Below are positions 40,388 to 48,996 of a DNA stretch of 64,000 nucleotides, in pieces (the stretch's first letter is position 1; the number at the start of each line of letters is the position of its first letter). This DNA is from Sunxiuqinia sp965230765. GTDB taxonomy: Bacteria > Bacteroidota > Bacteroidia > Bacteroidales > Prolixibacteraceae. Below the pieces are notes generated by a model. That model was not told the origin of the DNA, did not search any database, and saw only the letters and a list, made by a program, of their open reading frames with translations. Location: NCBI GenBank assembly GCA_965230765.1, contig CBDDLR010000002.1, positions 248,001 through 312,000 on the forward strand. The letters are read 5' to 3'. The position numbers and the translations under genes are program-made.

Positions 40388-41755
40388 ATGAAAGATTTCA
40401 CCAGTGGGAATGTTCCCAAGATGCTGCTAAGTTTTACTGCTCCAATGGTTTTGGGTAATATTTTCCAGAACCTGTATAATGTTGTCGACAGCATTATTGT
40501 TGGGAATTTTATTGGCAAGCAGGCCTTGGGGGCAGTTGGTGCTTCTTTCCCTATTATTTTTGCATTGATTTCACTGGTGATTGGTGTTGGTTCTGGTGCA
40601 TCAACCGTAGTTTCGCAATACTTTGGTGCCAAACAAAATGAGAATGTAAAACGGACCATTGATACGATTTTTATTTTCTTCCTGGTGTCATCAATCCTGG
40701 TGAGTATTGTTGGGATTATTTTTGCCCGGCAATTATTTGTTCTTATAAAATTACCCGAAGAAATTATTCCTGAAGCTGTAACCTACCTGCAAATCTACTT
40801 GGCGGGTATGTTTTTCTTTTTCGGGTTTAGTGGTATCAACTCCATTTTGCGTGGGTTGGGTGATGCTAAAACCCCACTGTATTTTATGATTTTTGCTACT
40901 GCTGTCAACACTTTGCTTGATTTGCTTTTTGTGGTTGTGTTTCGTTGGGGGATTGAAGGTGCTGCTTTGGCTACCATCATATCGCATGCTTTTGCTTTTG
41001 TGGGGGCAATTATTTATTTGAACAGGAAACACTCGATGGTTAAACTCGGCTTTCGAAAATATACCTTTGACAAAAGTATTTTCAAGAGCTGTGTCCGTAT
41101 TGGGTTGCCAACAGGTTTTCAGCAATCGTTTGTTGCAGTAGGAATGATGGCAATTATGGGTATCATAAATGGTTTTGGAACGAATGCTGTTGCAGCCTAC
41201 ACAGCGGCCATGCGTATTGATTCATTTGCCAAAATGCCAGCGATTACTTTTGCCCAGGCATTAACTTCGTTTGCGGGTCAAAACCTTGGGGCATTCAAAG
41301 AAAAAAGAGCCCGAAGAGGATTGGTTACCACACTTATTTTTTCTTTAGGATATTGTGTGGTTATTTCAGTATTGATCATCGTATTTGGCAATGGGATCAT
41401 GAAGCTTTTCACACCAGATGCCGGAGTGATAAAAATTGGGCAGGATTATCTGATCATTGTTTCGTCGTTTTATTTATTGTTTGCTGTCATGTTTACCGTA
41501 ATGGGCTTCTTACGTGGGGCAGGCGCTACACTAATTCCTATGATATCCACTTTTACAGGCTTGTACCTGGTTCGCATTCCAGTAGCTTATTTCCTTTCGG
41601 ATGAAATTGGAGTAAATGGTATTTGGTGGTCTGAACCTGCAGGCTGGCTTGTTGGAATGAGCATTTTATGCATATACTTTTTTACCGGGAAATGGCGTGG
41701 AAAAGTGGTGGTGAAGAAAACAGGTGATGACAAACCGACTAAATCTGGTGCTTAA
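40388..41755 (+). CDS. MATE-family efflux transporter
   Basis: The 455-aa inner-membrane protein has about 12 transmembrane segments. The N-terminal GNVPKMLLSFTAPMVLGNIFQNLYNVVDSIIVGNFIG block and the GVGSGASTVVSQYFGAKQ loop are typical of NorM/DinF-like MATE exporters, as is the mirrored second half beginning RIGLPTGFQQSFVAVGMM. These use Na+ or H+ to expel organic cations and drugs; the substrate is unknown. It has a MITE-like element directly upstream, which could affect its promoter. Confidence 0.92.
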   Translation: MKDFTSGNVPKMLLSFTAPMVLGNIFQNLYNVVDSIIVGNFIGKQALGAVGASFPIIFALISLVIGVGSGASTVVSQYFGAKQNENVKRTIDTIFIFFLVSSILVSIVGIIFARQLFVLIKLPEEIIPEAVTYLQIYLAGMFFFFGFSGINSILRGLGDAKTPLYFMIFATAVNTLLDLLFVVVFRWGIEGAALATIISHAFAFVGAIIYLNRKHSMVKLGFRKYTFDKSIFKSCVRIGLPTGFQQSFVAVGMMAIMGIINGFGTNAVAAYTAAMRIDSFAKMPAITFAQALTSFAGQNLGAFKEKRARRGLVTTLIFSLGYCVVISVLIIVFGNGIMKLFTPDAGVIKIGQDYLIIVSSFYLLFAVMFTVMGFLRGAGATLIPMISTFTGLYLVRIPVAYFLSDEIGVNGIWWSEPAGWLVGMSILCIYFFTGKWRGKVVVKKTGDDKPTKSGA

Positions 41756-41856
41756 TTAAATATTAATCAATATGTCATATTTATATTCATTTCTTTAGAA
41801 TACTTTCAAATTGCTGTTAAACACGCCATTTGATTTTCATTTTTTAATATTCAGTT

Positions 41857-41864
41857 TATATTTG
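41857..41864 (+). promoter_or_regulatory. -7 promoter element for the pyrophosphatase gene
   Basis: TATATTTG matches TAnnTTTG exactly, about 130 bp upstream of the pyrophosphatase start. The nearest TTTG upstream is 24 bp away rather than the usual 19, so the -33 box is unsure. Confidence 0.4.
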
Positions 41865-41995
41865 TATTCCATTAAAAAAACTACAAATACAGCCTGTCAT
41901 ACAACATTGAGCCAACAAAGGTTCAAAATTCAATAATTACTAATTTAAGGCTGTTTTTTTGATCTTTAACACTAACCGCAACTTGGTTGCACAAA

Positions 41996-44302
41996 ATGAA
42001 ATATCTTATGGATGCTATTTTCTGGATTGTTCCTATTTGTTCTGTTTTAGCACTCGTTTTTGCATGGATATTCTTTAAATCCATGATGAAAAACTCGGAG
42101 GGTACTCCCCGAATGATTGAAATTGCACAATATGTTCGCGAAGGGGCTATGGCGTACCTTTACCGCCAATACAAAGTGGTTGGCATTGTGTTTCTTATCT
42201 TACTGTTGATTTTGTTGGTACTTGCCTACCTTGGTGTACAAAACCCATTTGTTCCTATTGCATTCTTAACAGGTGGTTTTTTCTCTGGCCTTTGTGGTTT
42301 CCTGGGAATGAAAACTGCTACATTCGCCTCTGCCCGTACAACTCACGGAGCTTCTCAATCATTGAATAAAGGGTTGAAAGTAGCATTCCGAAGTGGTGCC
42401 GTGATGGGATTGGTTGTTGTAGGCTTTGGCTTGCTGGATATTGCTGCATGGTACTGGTTTTTGAACGAAGTCATCTTCACGGATGCGAACATGGCAAATG
42501 GACTTCATTTCCTTGGCTTGAATTTCGTTCATGCCGGAACTACTGAACCGCAAAAATTGGTTGAGATTACAGTGACCATGTTAACCTTTGGTATGGGTGC
42601 TTCAACCCAGGCATTATTTGCACGCGTTGGGGGTGGTATTTATACCAAAGCTGCCGATGTAGGTGCCGACCTTGTTGGTAAAGTAGAAGCTGGTATTCCG
42701 GAAGACGATCCGCGTAACCCTGCTACTATTGCTGATAATGTAGGTGACAATGTAGGTGATGTTGCTGGTATGGGAGCTGACTTATATGAATCGTACTGTG
42801 GTTCTATTTTGGCTACTGCCGCACTAGGTGCTGCCCTTCCTGCCGCTGCATTGAAAGTCTCAGGAATGGAAACCGGAATGGCTGTAATTGCCCCAATGAT
42901 TGTGGCTGCAATTGGTATTGTCTTTTCAATTATTGGAATTTATATGGTACGGACCAAAGAGTCGGCCACGCAAAAGAACTTATTGAATGCGCTTCTACTT
43001 GGTACTGGTGGTTCTTCTGTTTTTATTCTGGCAGCAATGGCAGGTATGGCATACCTCGAATGGATTACCTGGGGTGTGTTTGGTGCTGTAATTATTGGTT
43101 TGGTTGCTGGTGTTGTTATTGGTCAGGCTACTGAATATTTTACTTCTGATGAATATAAACCTACACAAGGCATAGCCGGACAGGCGCAACAAGGCCCTGC
43201 TACAACCATTATTGATGGTATTGCAGTAGGTATGTATTCAACCTGGATTCCTGTTGTAACCATCGTGTTGGGTATTATCGGTTCGTTCTGGGCTGCTGGT
43301 GGATTCGAACACTTTGCCATGGGTGTTTACGGTATTGGTTTTGCTGCTGTAGGTATGCTTTCAACTTTGGGTATTACCTTGGCAACCGATGCTTTCGGGC
43401 CTATTGCCGATAACGCTGGTGGTAATGCGGAAATGGCTGAACTTCCTGCTGAAGTTCGTGAGCGCACCGATGCATTGGATATGCTTGGAAACACCACTGC
43501 TGCAACAGGAAAAGGTTTTGCAATTGGTTCTGCAGCACTAACAGCTATGGCATTAATTGCCGCTTACATGGAAGAAGTTCGCTTGTGGTTTGGTAAAATT
43601 GCCGATGAAGGTGCAGGGTTTGTTAGAATGGGTGAATATGCATTTTATACAGATGTTGCCCCTCAGTTGGAAGAAGGGGTGAAAGTGATCAAGCTTTCTT
43701 TGGCTTCTGTAAAAGACTTCTCGGCAGCTTATGATATTACCTTGTTCAACCCATTATTTCTGGGTGGTGTATTTGCCGGTTCCATGATGGCTTTCTTGTT
43801 TTGCGCCATGACCATGAAAGCCGTTGGGCGTGCTGCAGGCGCTATGGTGGACGAGGTACGTCGCCAGTTCCGCGAAATTAAAGGCATTCTTGATGGAACG
43901 GCTACTCCTGAATATGCCAAATGTGTTGAAATCTCAACCCGTGGTGCACAGCGTGAAATGTTGTTGCCTTCTTTAATTGCCATTATCGTCCCTGTTGCTA
44001 TTGGTGCATTTATGGGCGTTGCTGGTGTGGTTGGGCTTCTTGCTGGTGGTTTAACTTCAGGCTTTACCTTGGCTGTGATGTTGAACAATGCCGGAGGTGC
44101 ATGGGACAATGCCAAAAAGTATATTGAAAAAGGCAACTTTGGTGGCAAAGGTAGCGAAGCTCACAAAGCAGGTGTTGTTGGCGATACGGTTGGTGATCCT
44201 TTCAAAGATACGTCAGGCCCATCATTAAACATCCTAATCAAATTAATGACTATGGTATCAGTTGTTATGGCTGGTTTAACCGTGACCCTAAGTTTAATGT
44301 AA
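41996..44302 (+). CDS. hppA: Membrane-bound ion-pumping pyrophosphatase, K+-dependent type
   Basis: ATG at 41996 is preferred to a TTG at 41987, giving 768 aa. About 16 membrane helices carry the pyrophosphate-binding motifs ADVGADLVGKVEAGIPEDDPRNPATIADNVGDNVGD about 220-255 (with DxxxxxxxE and D-rich loops), a second block FGPIADNAGGNAEM and a third VGDTVGDPFKDTSGPSLNI. GNTTAATGKG carries Ala at the site that is Lys in K+-independent enzymes, so this is the K+-stimulated class, which includes Na+ pumps. It couples PPi hydrolysis to Na+ or H+ export across the inner membrane. Confidence 0.95.
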   Translation: MKYLMDAIFWIVPICSVLALVFAWIFFKSMMKNSEGTPRMIEIAQYVREGAMAYLYRQYKVVGIVFLILLLILLVLAYLGVQNPFVPIAFLTGGFFSGLCGFLGMKTATFASARTTHGASQSLNKGLKVAFRSGAVMGLVVVGFGLLDIAAWYWFLNEVIFTDANMANGLHFLGLNFVHAGTTEPQKLVEITVTMLTFGMGASTQALFARVGGGIYTKAADVGADLVGKVEAGIPEDDPRNPATIADNVGDNVGDVAGMGADLYESYCGSILATAALGAALPAAALKVSGMETGMAVIAPMIVAAIGIVFSIIGIYMVRTKESATQKNLLNALLLGTGGSSVFILAAMAGMAYLEWITWGVFGAVIIGLVAGVVIGQATEYFTSDEYKPTQGIAGQAQQGPATTIIDGIAVGMYSTWIPVVTIVLGIIGSFWAAGGFEHFAMGVYGIGFAAVGMLSTLGITLATDAFGPIADNAGGNAEMAELPAEVRERTDALDMLGNTTAATGKGFAIGSAALTAMALIAAYMEEVRLWFGKIADEGAGFVRMGEYAFYTDVAPQLEEGVKVIKLSLASVKDFSAAYDITLFNPLFLGGVFAGSMMAFLFCAMTMKAVGRAAGAMVDEVRRQFREIKGILDGTATPEYAKCVEISTRGAQREMLLPSLIAIIVPVAIGAFMGVAGVVGLLAGGLTSGFTLAVMLNNAGGAWDNAKKYIEKGNFGGKGSEAHKAGVVGDTVGDPFKDTSGPSLNILIKLMTMVSVVMAGLTVTLSLM

Positions 44303-44327
44303 ACAACTATCAAAAACGAAATACAAA

Positions 44328-44352
44328 AGGCTCCCGATTGGGGGCCTTTTTT
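44328..44352 (+). terminator. Rho-independent terminator
   Basis: AGGCTCCC-GATT-GGGGGCCT (one G-U pair) followed by TTTTT, 26 bp past the pyrophosphatase stop. Confidence 0.85.
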
Positions 44353-44451
44353 GTTCTGTATTATCTGACTTTGCAAAAAGGTTAAAAGTTTCGTGTGAGC
44401 GGAATGAATAGCGAGGCAAGAATCCGGTGAACTAGATTGTTGGCAGTCGTA

Positions 44452-45495
44452 TTATTCATTCTGTTTTATTGGGCAAACGGTATAATTTAGTTTACGTAAC
44501 TGATTAATTAATCCTTCTTCACCAACTAAATGTCCAGCTCCAACTGCAATGAAACTTGAATTATCTTTAATTAAATTTGGAATCCTTTTCATCCACATGT
44601 TATTACGTTCGTCAATAAGCATCTCTTCTTGTATTTCTATAAATTTGTTGCTTTTCCTAAAAAATAAATTCGTGTTATTGGACAAAATGAGTTCTTTTTG
44701 TTGTTCTGCAATTAAGTTAAGGTCTTGTTGTAAATATGCAGTCAGGGTTTTGTTTAAAAAATCGTTTTTTAATGAATCTATTTTCTGGTGATTTTCTAAA
44801 TAATAAATTAACATATCAACTTCGGTTCGATAGCTTAATTGTGAAAAAAGTCTTGAAATAGAATCTTTAATTGCCTGGTATTCTTCTCCTGAGTCCAAGG
44901 CTACGATATTCATGTTACGTTTCTTCGCTAAACTTATTAATTTGAAATCAAGAACATTATCTGCTAAGGAACTAGAGACTTGTTTATTGTTGTTAGAAAG
45001 TTTATTATCTTTTTTTGAGGGTTTATTGAATGAGTATTCTGCCATACTTTTTAGTTTAGACGGTCTTACATTGGCTTGCTTTAAAAATAGAAGAACCTTG
45101 TCTGAACTGATAACAGTTTCTAATATGTTCTTCTGCCTGACCGATAATAAATTTTCATATGTAGAATCTTTTACAGGCCAAGGTTTTAAATAACTATTTA
45201 ATTCTATTCTGCTATCTTTTTTGCTTCGTTGTTTGATATCCTTGAATGTTGGATAATTTGCTTCGCATATAAGTTGGCTTGTGGAATTGTAAATTGAGTC
45301 AAAATCTTTGATAGAATCCAGAATCTGAATTCCGGAGGATCCATGAAAAGTTCCAAATAAATAGGATGGAATTTTAATGTCATTCCCTGTAATTTTCCAT
45401 AAGAGTCCATGTTGAGGTAATGCTTCCTGCTGTTTGTATTTACAACAACAGAGAACGATTAATAAGAATAAGATAAATAACAGTCTCGTTTTCAT
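44452..45495 (-). CDS. TraB/GumN-family lipoprotein
   Basis: The 347-aa protein has a lipoprotein signal (LLIVLCCCKYK). The TraB/GumN fold shows LLWKITGNDIKIPSYLFGTFH near the N-terminus, with the conserved GTFH, and SFIAVGAGHLVGEEGLINQL near the C-terminus, with the conserved GAGHL. Family members are thought to be metal-dependent peptidases or erythromycin-esterase-related enzymes, but the function is not established. It lies in an AT-rich three-gene minus-strand group. A promoter of Bacteroidota type is directly upstream. Confidence 0.85.
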   Translation of the reverse strand: MKTRLLFILFLLIVLCCCKYKQQEALPQHGLLWKITGNDIKIPSYLFGTFHGSSGIQILDSIKDFDSIYNSTSQLICEANYPTFKDIKQRSKKDSRIELNSYLKPWPVKDSTYENLLSVRQKNILETVISSDKVLLFLKQANVRPSKLKSMAEYSFNKPSKKDNKLSNNNKQVSSSLADNVLDFKLISLAKKRNMNIVALDSGEEYQAIKDSISRLFSQLSYRTEVDMLIYYLENHQKIDSLKNDFLNKTLTAYLQQDLNLIAEQQKELILSNNTNLFFRKSNKFIEIQEEMLIDERNNMWMKRIPNLIKDNSSFIAVGAGHLVGEEGLINQLRKLNYTVCPIKQNE

Positions 45496-45541
45496 GAGTT
45501 TAAAAATAAATTTAATTAAAATATCTGTCTTAGTAGTTTGG

Positions 45542-45573
45542 TAAATATAAGTTGCACTGTAGCTGGAAACAAT
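45542..45573 (-). promoter_or_regulatory. Promoter of the TraB/GumN gene
   Basis: Minus strand: TTG (45572-45570), 20 bp, TATATTTA (45549-45542), one base off TAnnTTTG. It lies about 47 bp upstream of the gene start. Confidence 0.45.
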
Positions 45574-45600
45574 TGAATTTTCCCGTGTGCCTGCTATTTT

Positions 45601-46407
45601 CTATTTCCACCATTCATAATTTATTTGCTCTACAGGATTCCATCCTTTATCAAAATACTTCTCATTTGGGTAAAATTCTCCGGCACCAATATTTAAATCA
45701 CCTGAGTTTGGAATTCTCCATTCTCCGAAATTGCAAACCTTGGATTTTTTAGTTTTGTAACTAGTCCAGTTCCCTATGAATTGATTATTTATGTATGAAT
45801 CAGAGAATCCTTTAATCGCGTTATATTTCAATTTATCGTTTGAATCAATATAGAATAAAGTAATTAGTATTCCACTAAATTTTCCTGAATGTTCTTGTGT
45901 TGAGTTCTCATAAAAATTATATTCACAAATTATTACCCCTTGTTTTTTTACAGAATCAATATTTACTAAAAAGTCCTCTCCAGGATGATAATCAAATGTA
46001 ATTTCCCTTGCCAATTTTATTTTCATAGTCCCCATAAAATCACAAATATTCCCTTTCACATTTGATTTTCCATTAACGAAGTATTCATTCGGATTGTCTT
46101 CATTCTTTGTTATTTGAATAAAATGAATGTAAATCCGTTGGAAATCTTTTCCTATAAACCCTTTTAATTCTTGTCTTGTATTTGTAAATCCAGAAACTTG
46201 ATAATCAATATCTGTTGATCCAGGCAAAATCCAAAGAGGGGAAAAGTTATAATTAATCAATTCAGATTTTATATCTCCTTTATCGATGTACCTATCGCTG
46301 TATTGATACTTTAAAAATGAATGATAAGAGTCAAAATAAATATTCTCTTGTCCATTTGTTATTAAAAATAGAACAATTAAAAAATTAGTCAAAATCAGCT
46401 TTTTCAT
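45601..46407 (-). CDS. Secreted protein of unknown function
   Basis: The start at 46407 (MKKLILTNFLIVLFLITNGQ) gives 268 aa with a clear signal peptide; the longer frame to 46503 overlaps the small gene upstream and lacks family logic. The body is beta-rich with many Tyr, Asn, Asp and Lys (YFDSYHSFLKYQYSDRYIDKG; GEDFLVNIDSVKKQGVIICEY). I recognise no motif. Strongly AT-rich and probably accessory. Confidence 0.6.
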   Translation of the reverse strand: MKKLILTNFLIVLFLITNGQENIYFDSYHSFLKYQYSDRYIDKGDIKSELINYNFSPLWILPGSTDIDYQVSGFTNTRQELKGFIGKDFQRIYIHFIQITKNEDNPNEYFVNGKSNVKGNICDFMGTMKIKLAREITFDYHPGEDFLVNIDSVKKQGVIICEYNFYENSTQEHSGKFSGILITLFYIDSNDKLKYNAIKGFSDSYINNQFIGNWTSYKTKKSKVCNFGEWRIPNSGDLNIGAGEFYPNEKYFDKGWNPVEQINYEWWK

Positions 46408-46468
46408 GATAGTGTTATTGGTTAAGTTGAGTTTTTGAACATCTTTTATAGTTTTTAATCCCATTGTA

Positions 46469-46675
46469 TCAGTCGTTATCCGCCTCAATCCATTCCGAAT
46501 CAAACCACCATTCTAATTCAGAAATAAAATGTAGTGAATCACTTTTTAAATGCTTTTCGCCAAATGAATACCAATTTGCATGAAGAAGCTCCTTATTGTG
46601 TAATTTGCTTTTTACTAGACAAAATAGTACTGCAAAAGATATAACTTTTGTTGAGAGATTCTTTTTGTAATTCAT
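46469..46675 (-). CDS. Small protein of unknown function (68 aa)
   Basis: The frame runs from ATG 46675, with a short hydrophobic segment (KVISFAVLFCLV about 10-21) and an acidic, Trp-rich end (SELEWWFDSEWIEADND). It is placed 77 bp after the inverted copy of the array leader and 61 bp before the next gene start, so its position matches that of the first gene in the 33.6 kb array. It could be a real small gene or a decayed fragment. Confidence 0.4.
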   Translation of the reverse strand: MNYKKNLSTKVISFAVLFCLVKSKLHNKELLHANWYSFGEKHLKSDSLHFISELEWWFDSEWIEADND

Positions 46676-46751
46676 TGTTGTCTATTTAATTGGATTACTG
46701 TTGGTGTACCACAACTAAATTAATGAGCAATTGTGTATATGTTTATTTATG

Positions 46752-46774
46752 TTTGCTTTTGGGGCATTTGTTTG
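46752..46774 (-). repeat. Array leader motif (copy 2, inverted)
   Basis: Exact 23-bp reverse-complement copy of 33561-33583, read on the minus strand toward the AT-rich gene group 46675-44452. TTAACTT lies 15 bp before it and TTTAGTTGTGG about 36 bp after it, mirroring the first copy. Confidence 0.75.
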
Positions 46775-46879
46775 AACATTGTGAGGTGAAAGTTAATAAA
46801 ATACTTGCAGATCACAAAGCGTAAAGATCCAAGTACAACAAAGGACAACTGAAAACTTACAATTGAAAAGGAAACTCTT

Positions 46880-47710
46880 TTATTTCACAATCTTATAAGC
46901 TACCACCCGGTTATCGTTAAAAGTGGGAACGATAAGTAAATTCAATTCCAAAGCGAAATCGATGTCGGCAGTGTTGATTTTTTCTGCTGTGCTATCAACC
47001 ATTTTTGTCATTTTATCATTATCTAAGTAGAATATTCTACCCACCCAGTTTGAGAACACAAAGTTGCCATTCTGGTCTTTCTCCAGCCCATCAATCCCTT
47101 TGCAATTTGTTTGAACGATTTTGATTTCTTTGGTGGTCATGTCCACTTGGAAAATGTTATGCGAACCAATAAACAGCTTACCTTTTTCAGCAAAAAGCCC
47201 ATTGGTGCTACCTAACTGCGGGTCGTCCAGGAATAAGTTTATTTTACCATCATTTAGTACATGAATTACTCCCAGGTTAGAATCAGAGATGAAAACCTTT
47301 CCGCTTTTACAGGTGGTCACATCGTTAAGAAATTGTGCCCCTTCAACAGGGTATTTGTTAATAATTTTTGCCCGATCGATATCAATCTCAACTAACTCAT
47401 CAATATCAGATACAAAAAGCTTATTGTCGATAACCGCCATGCCTTTTGGGGCATTCAATCCTTCAATCCATTTCAACTCTTTTAAGGTGCCATCAGTATT
47501 CAGCAAGGAAATGAATCCGTTGCCGTCTTTTTCACTTGGGTTTCCATTTATGTTGGCTACAAAAATTGCATTCAGTGAGTTTTCATAGAGAACAGATTCG
47601 GGTGTCTTGAATACATTGCCTGCATCCCAAACTTGAACCAGATGCTGGGCATTCGTAAAAACTGAGAATAAAAACTGTAATGAAAAAAGGAGGTGAAATT
47701 TTGTTTTCAT
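46880..47710 (-). CDS. SMP-30/gluconolactonase-like beta-propeller protein
   Basis: The 276-aa protein has a signal peptide (ends FTNAQ) and six beta-propeller repeats (SVLYENSLNAIFVANI; GMAVIDNKLFVSDI; DVTTCKSGKVFISDS; GLFAEKGKLFIGSH). The layout is that of SMP-30/gluconolactonase-LRE proteins, in which a central Ca2+/Zn2+ opens sugar lactones. Metal ligands could not be assigned by eye, so an enzymatic role is not assured. It is divergent to a second propeller lactonase. Confidence 0.65.
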   Translation of the reverse strand: MKTKFHLLFSLQFLFSVFTNAQHLVQVWDAGNVFKTPESVLYENSLNAIFVANINGNPSEKDGNGFISLLNTDGTLKELKWIEGLNAPKGMAVIDNKLFVSDIDELVEIDIDRAKIINKYPVEGAQFLNDVTTCKSGKVFISDSNLGVIHVLNDGKINLFLDDPQLGSTNGLFAEKGKLFIGSHNIFQVDMTTKEIKIVQTNCKGIDGLEKDQNGNFVFSNWVGRIFYLDNDKMTKMVDSTAEKINTADIDFALELNLLIVPTFNDNRVVAYKIVK

Positions 47711-47782
47711 GTTGATTAGTGTCTAAGTTTGAATGAATAACAAGATACAACTTTGAAAAGTTTTTGCTATAAATTTATCGGT

Positions 47783-48907
47783 ATGAAAATATTGAGTTCT
47801 CTGATTTTTATTCTTTTTCTATTGCTTTCATCATGTACTATTTCCAATCGATTATTGATGTATGTTGGCACTTACACCAATGGTGAAAGTGAAGGGATTT
47901 ATAGCTATTATTTCGATCAGCAGACTGGTGAAATTGAGCAGGCATTTGTTACTGCGAACAAACAAAACCCTTCATTCCTGGCGATTTCACCAAACAAGAA
48001 ATTTCTGTTTTCTGTTGCTGAAGTTCGGGAAGGGGCAGGCTTTGATAGTGGATCAATTGTTTCCTACAAAATTTTGGATGATGGTAAACTGGAGAAAATC
48101 AACCAGGAGTCAACAAAGGGATTGCACCCTTGTCATGTTGCTGTTTCACCTGATGGGAAAACAGTGGTGGCATCCAATTACAGCAGTGGTAGTTTGAGCC
48201 TGTTCCATGTGGATGAAAATGGTAGCTTAAGCAAATCATTTCAGCAGATTCAACACAAAGGTTCCGGGCCAAATCCAAAGCGACAGCAAAAAGCGTTTGC
48301 GCACTCTGCTTTGTTTGACAAAAGTGGGGAAGTTCTTATTTCAGCGGATTTAGGGAACGACAAAATTGAATTTTATACAAAGACTGAAAAGGAGAAGTAT
48401 AGTCCAACACCGCAAGCATTTGTAAAAATGAACCCCGGAGCGGGACCCAGGCATTTCGATTTTTCACCAGACCAGAATTACATCTATGTGATGAACGAGC
48501 TAGACGCGACAGTCACAGTTCTTAAAAAGAATGCCGGAAGATATGATTTGGTGCAGACTGTAAGCGCACTACCAGCCGAATACAGCGGAATCCGATCGGG
48601 AGCAGATATTCATGTGAATAAGGATGGCCGGTTTGTTTATAGCTCAAACAGGGGGCATAATTCAATAGCCATTTTTTCAAGGGATACTTCTTCCGGAGAA
48701 ATTACTCTTTTGGAAACGGAATCGGTACGCGGTGACTGGCCTCGAAATTTTGCATTGTCACCAAATGGGAAGTTTTTGCTTGTAGCTAACCAGAACAGTA
48801 ACAATATTGCTGTTTTTAGGGTAGAAAAAGAGACTGGATTATTGGAATTTACAGGTGTTGAGCAAAAAGTGCCCAGTCCGGTTTGCATAAAGTTCTTAAC
48901 CGACTGA
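47783..48907 (+). CDS. Lactonase-family (6-phosphogluconolactonase-like) seven-bladed propeller lipoprotein
   Basis: The start at 47783 gives 374 aa with a lipoprotein signal (ILFLLLSSCTIS). The lactonase domain reads MYVGTYTNGESEGIYSYYFDQQTGE, then HPCHVAVSPDGKTVVASNYSSGSLSLF about 115-141, GPNPKRQQKAFAHS and GPRHFDFSPDQNYIYVMNEL, all signatures of YbhE/Pgl lactonases. Its lipid anchor suggests hydrolysis of sugar lactones in the periplasm rather than the cytosolic pentose phosphate route. It is 89 bp upstream of a PQQ sugar dehydrogenase gene that would make such lactones. Confidence 0.88.
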   Translation: MKILSSLIFILFLLLSSCTISNRLLMYVGTYTNGESEGIYSYYFDQQTGEIEQAFVTANKQNPSFLAISPNKKFLFSVAEVREGAGFDSGSIVSYKILDDGKLEKINQESTKGLHPCHVAVSPDGKTVVASNYSSGSLSLFHVDENGSLSKSFQQIQHKGSGPNPKRQQKAFAHSALFDKSGEVLISADLGNDKIEFYTKTEKEKYSPTPQAFVKMNPGAGPRHFDFSPDQNYIYVMNELDATVTVLKKNAGRYDLVQTVSALPAEYSGIRSGADIHVNKDGRFVYSSNRGHNSIAIFSRDTSSGEITLLETESVRGDWPRNFALSPNGKFLLVANQNSNNIAVFRVEKETGLLEFTGVEQKVPSPVCIKFLTD

Positions 48908-48996
48908 TTGCAATCAAATAGTTAGGGCTTATTAACAAACCAATTTTAACATTTTACGTATCACTTTGTTGTCATCAACAGAAAAACAACCCAATC

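Noticed and set aside
43729..44148. Long minus-strand open frame inside the pyrophosphatase gene
   Set aside because: Antisense shadow of a strongly conserved gene with Ala/Pro-rich composition and no recognisable features.
45495..45601. attC-like site between the secreted unknown and TraB/GumN genes
   Set aside because: The TTTACCAAAC similarity is explained by a promoter with TTG-N20-TATATTTA; no paired outer arms or core complement were found.
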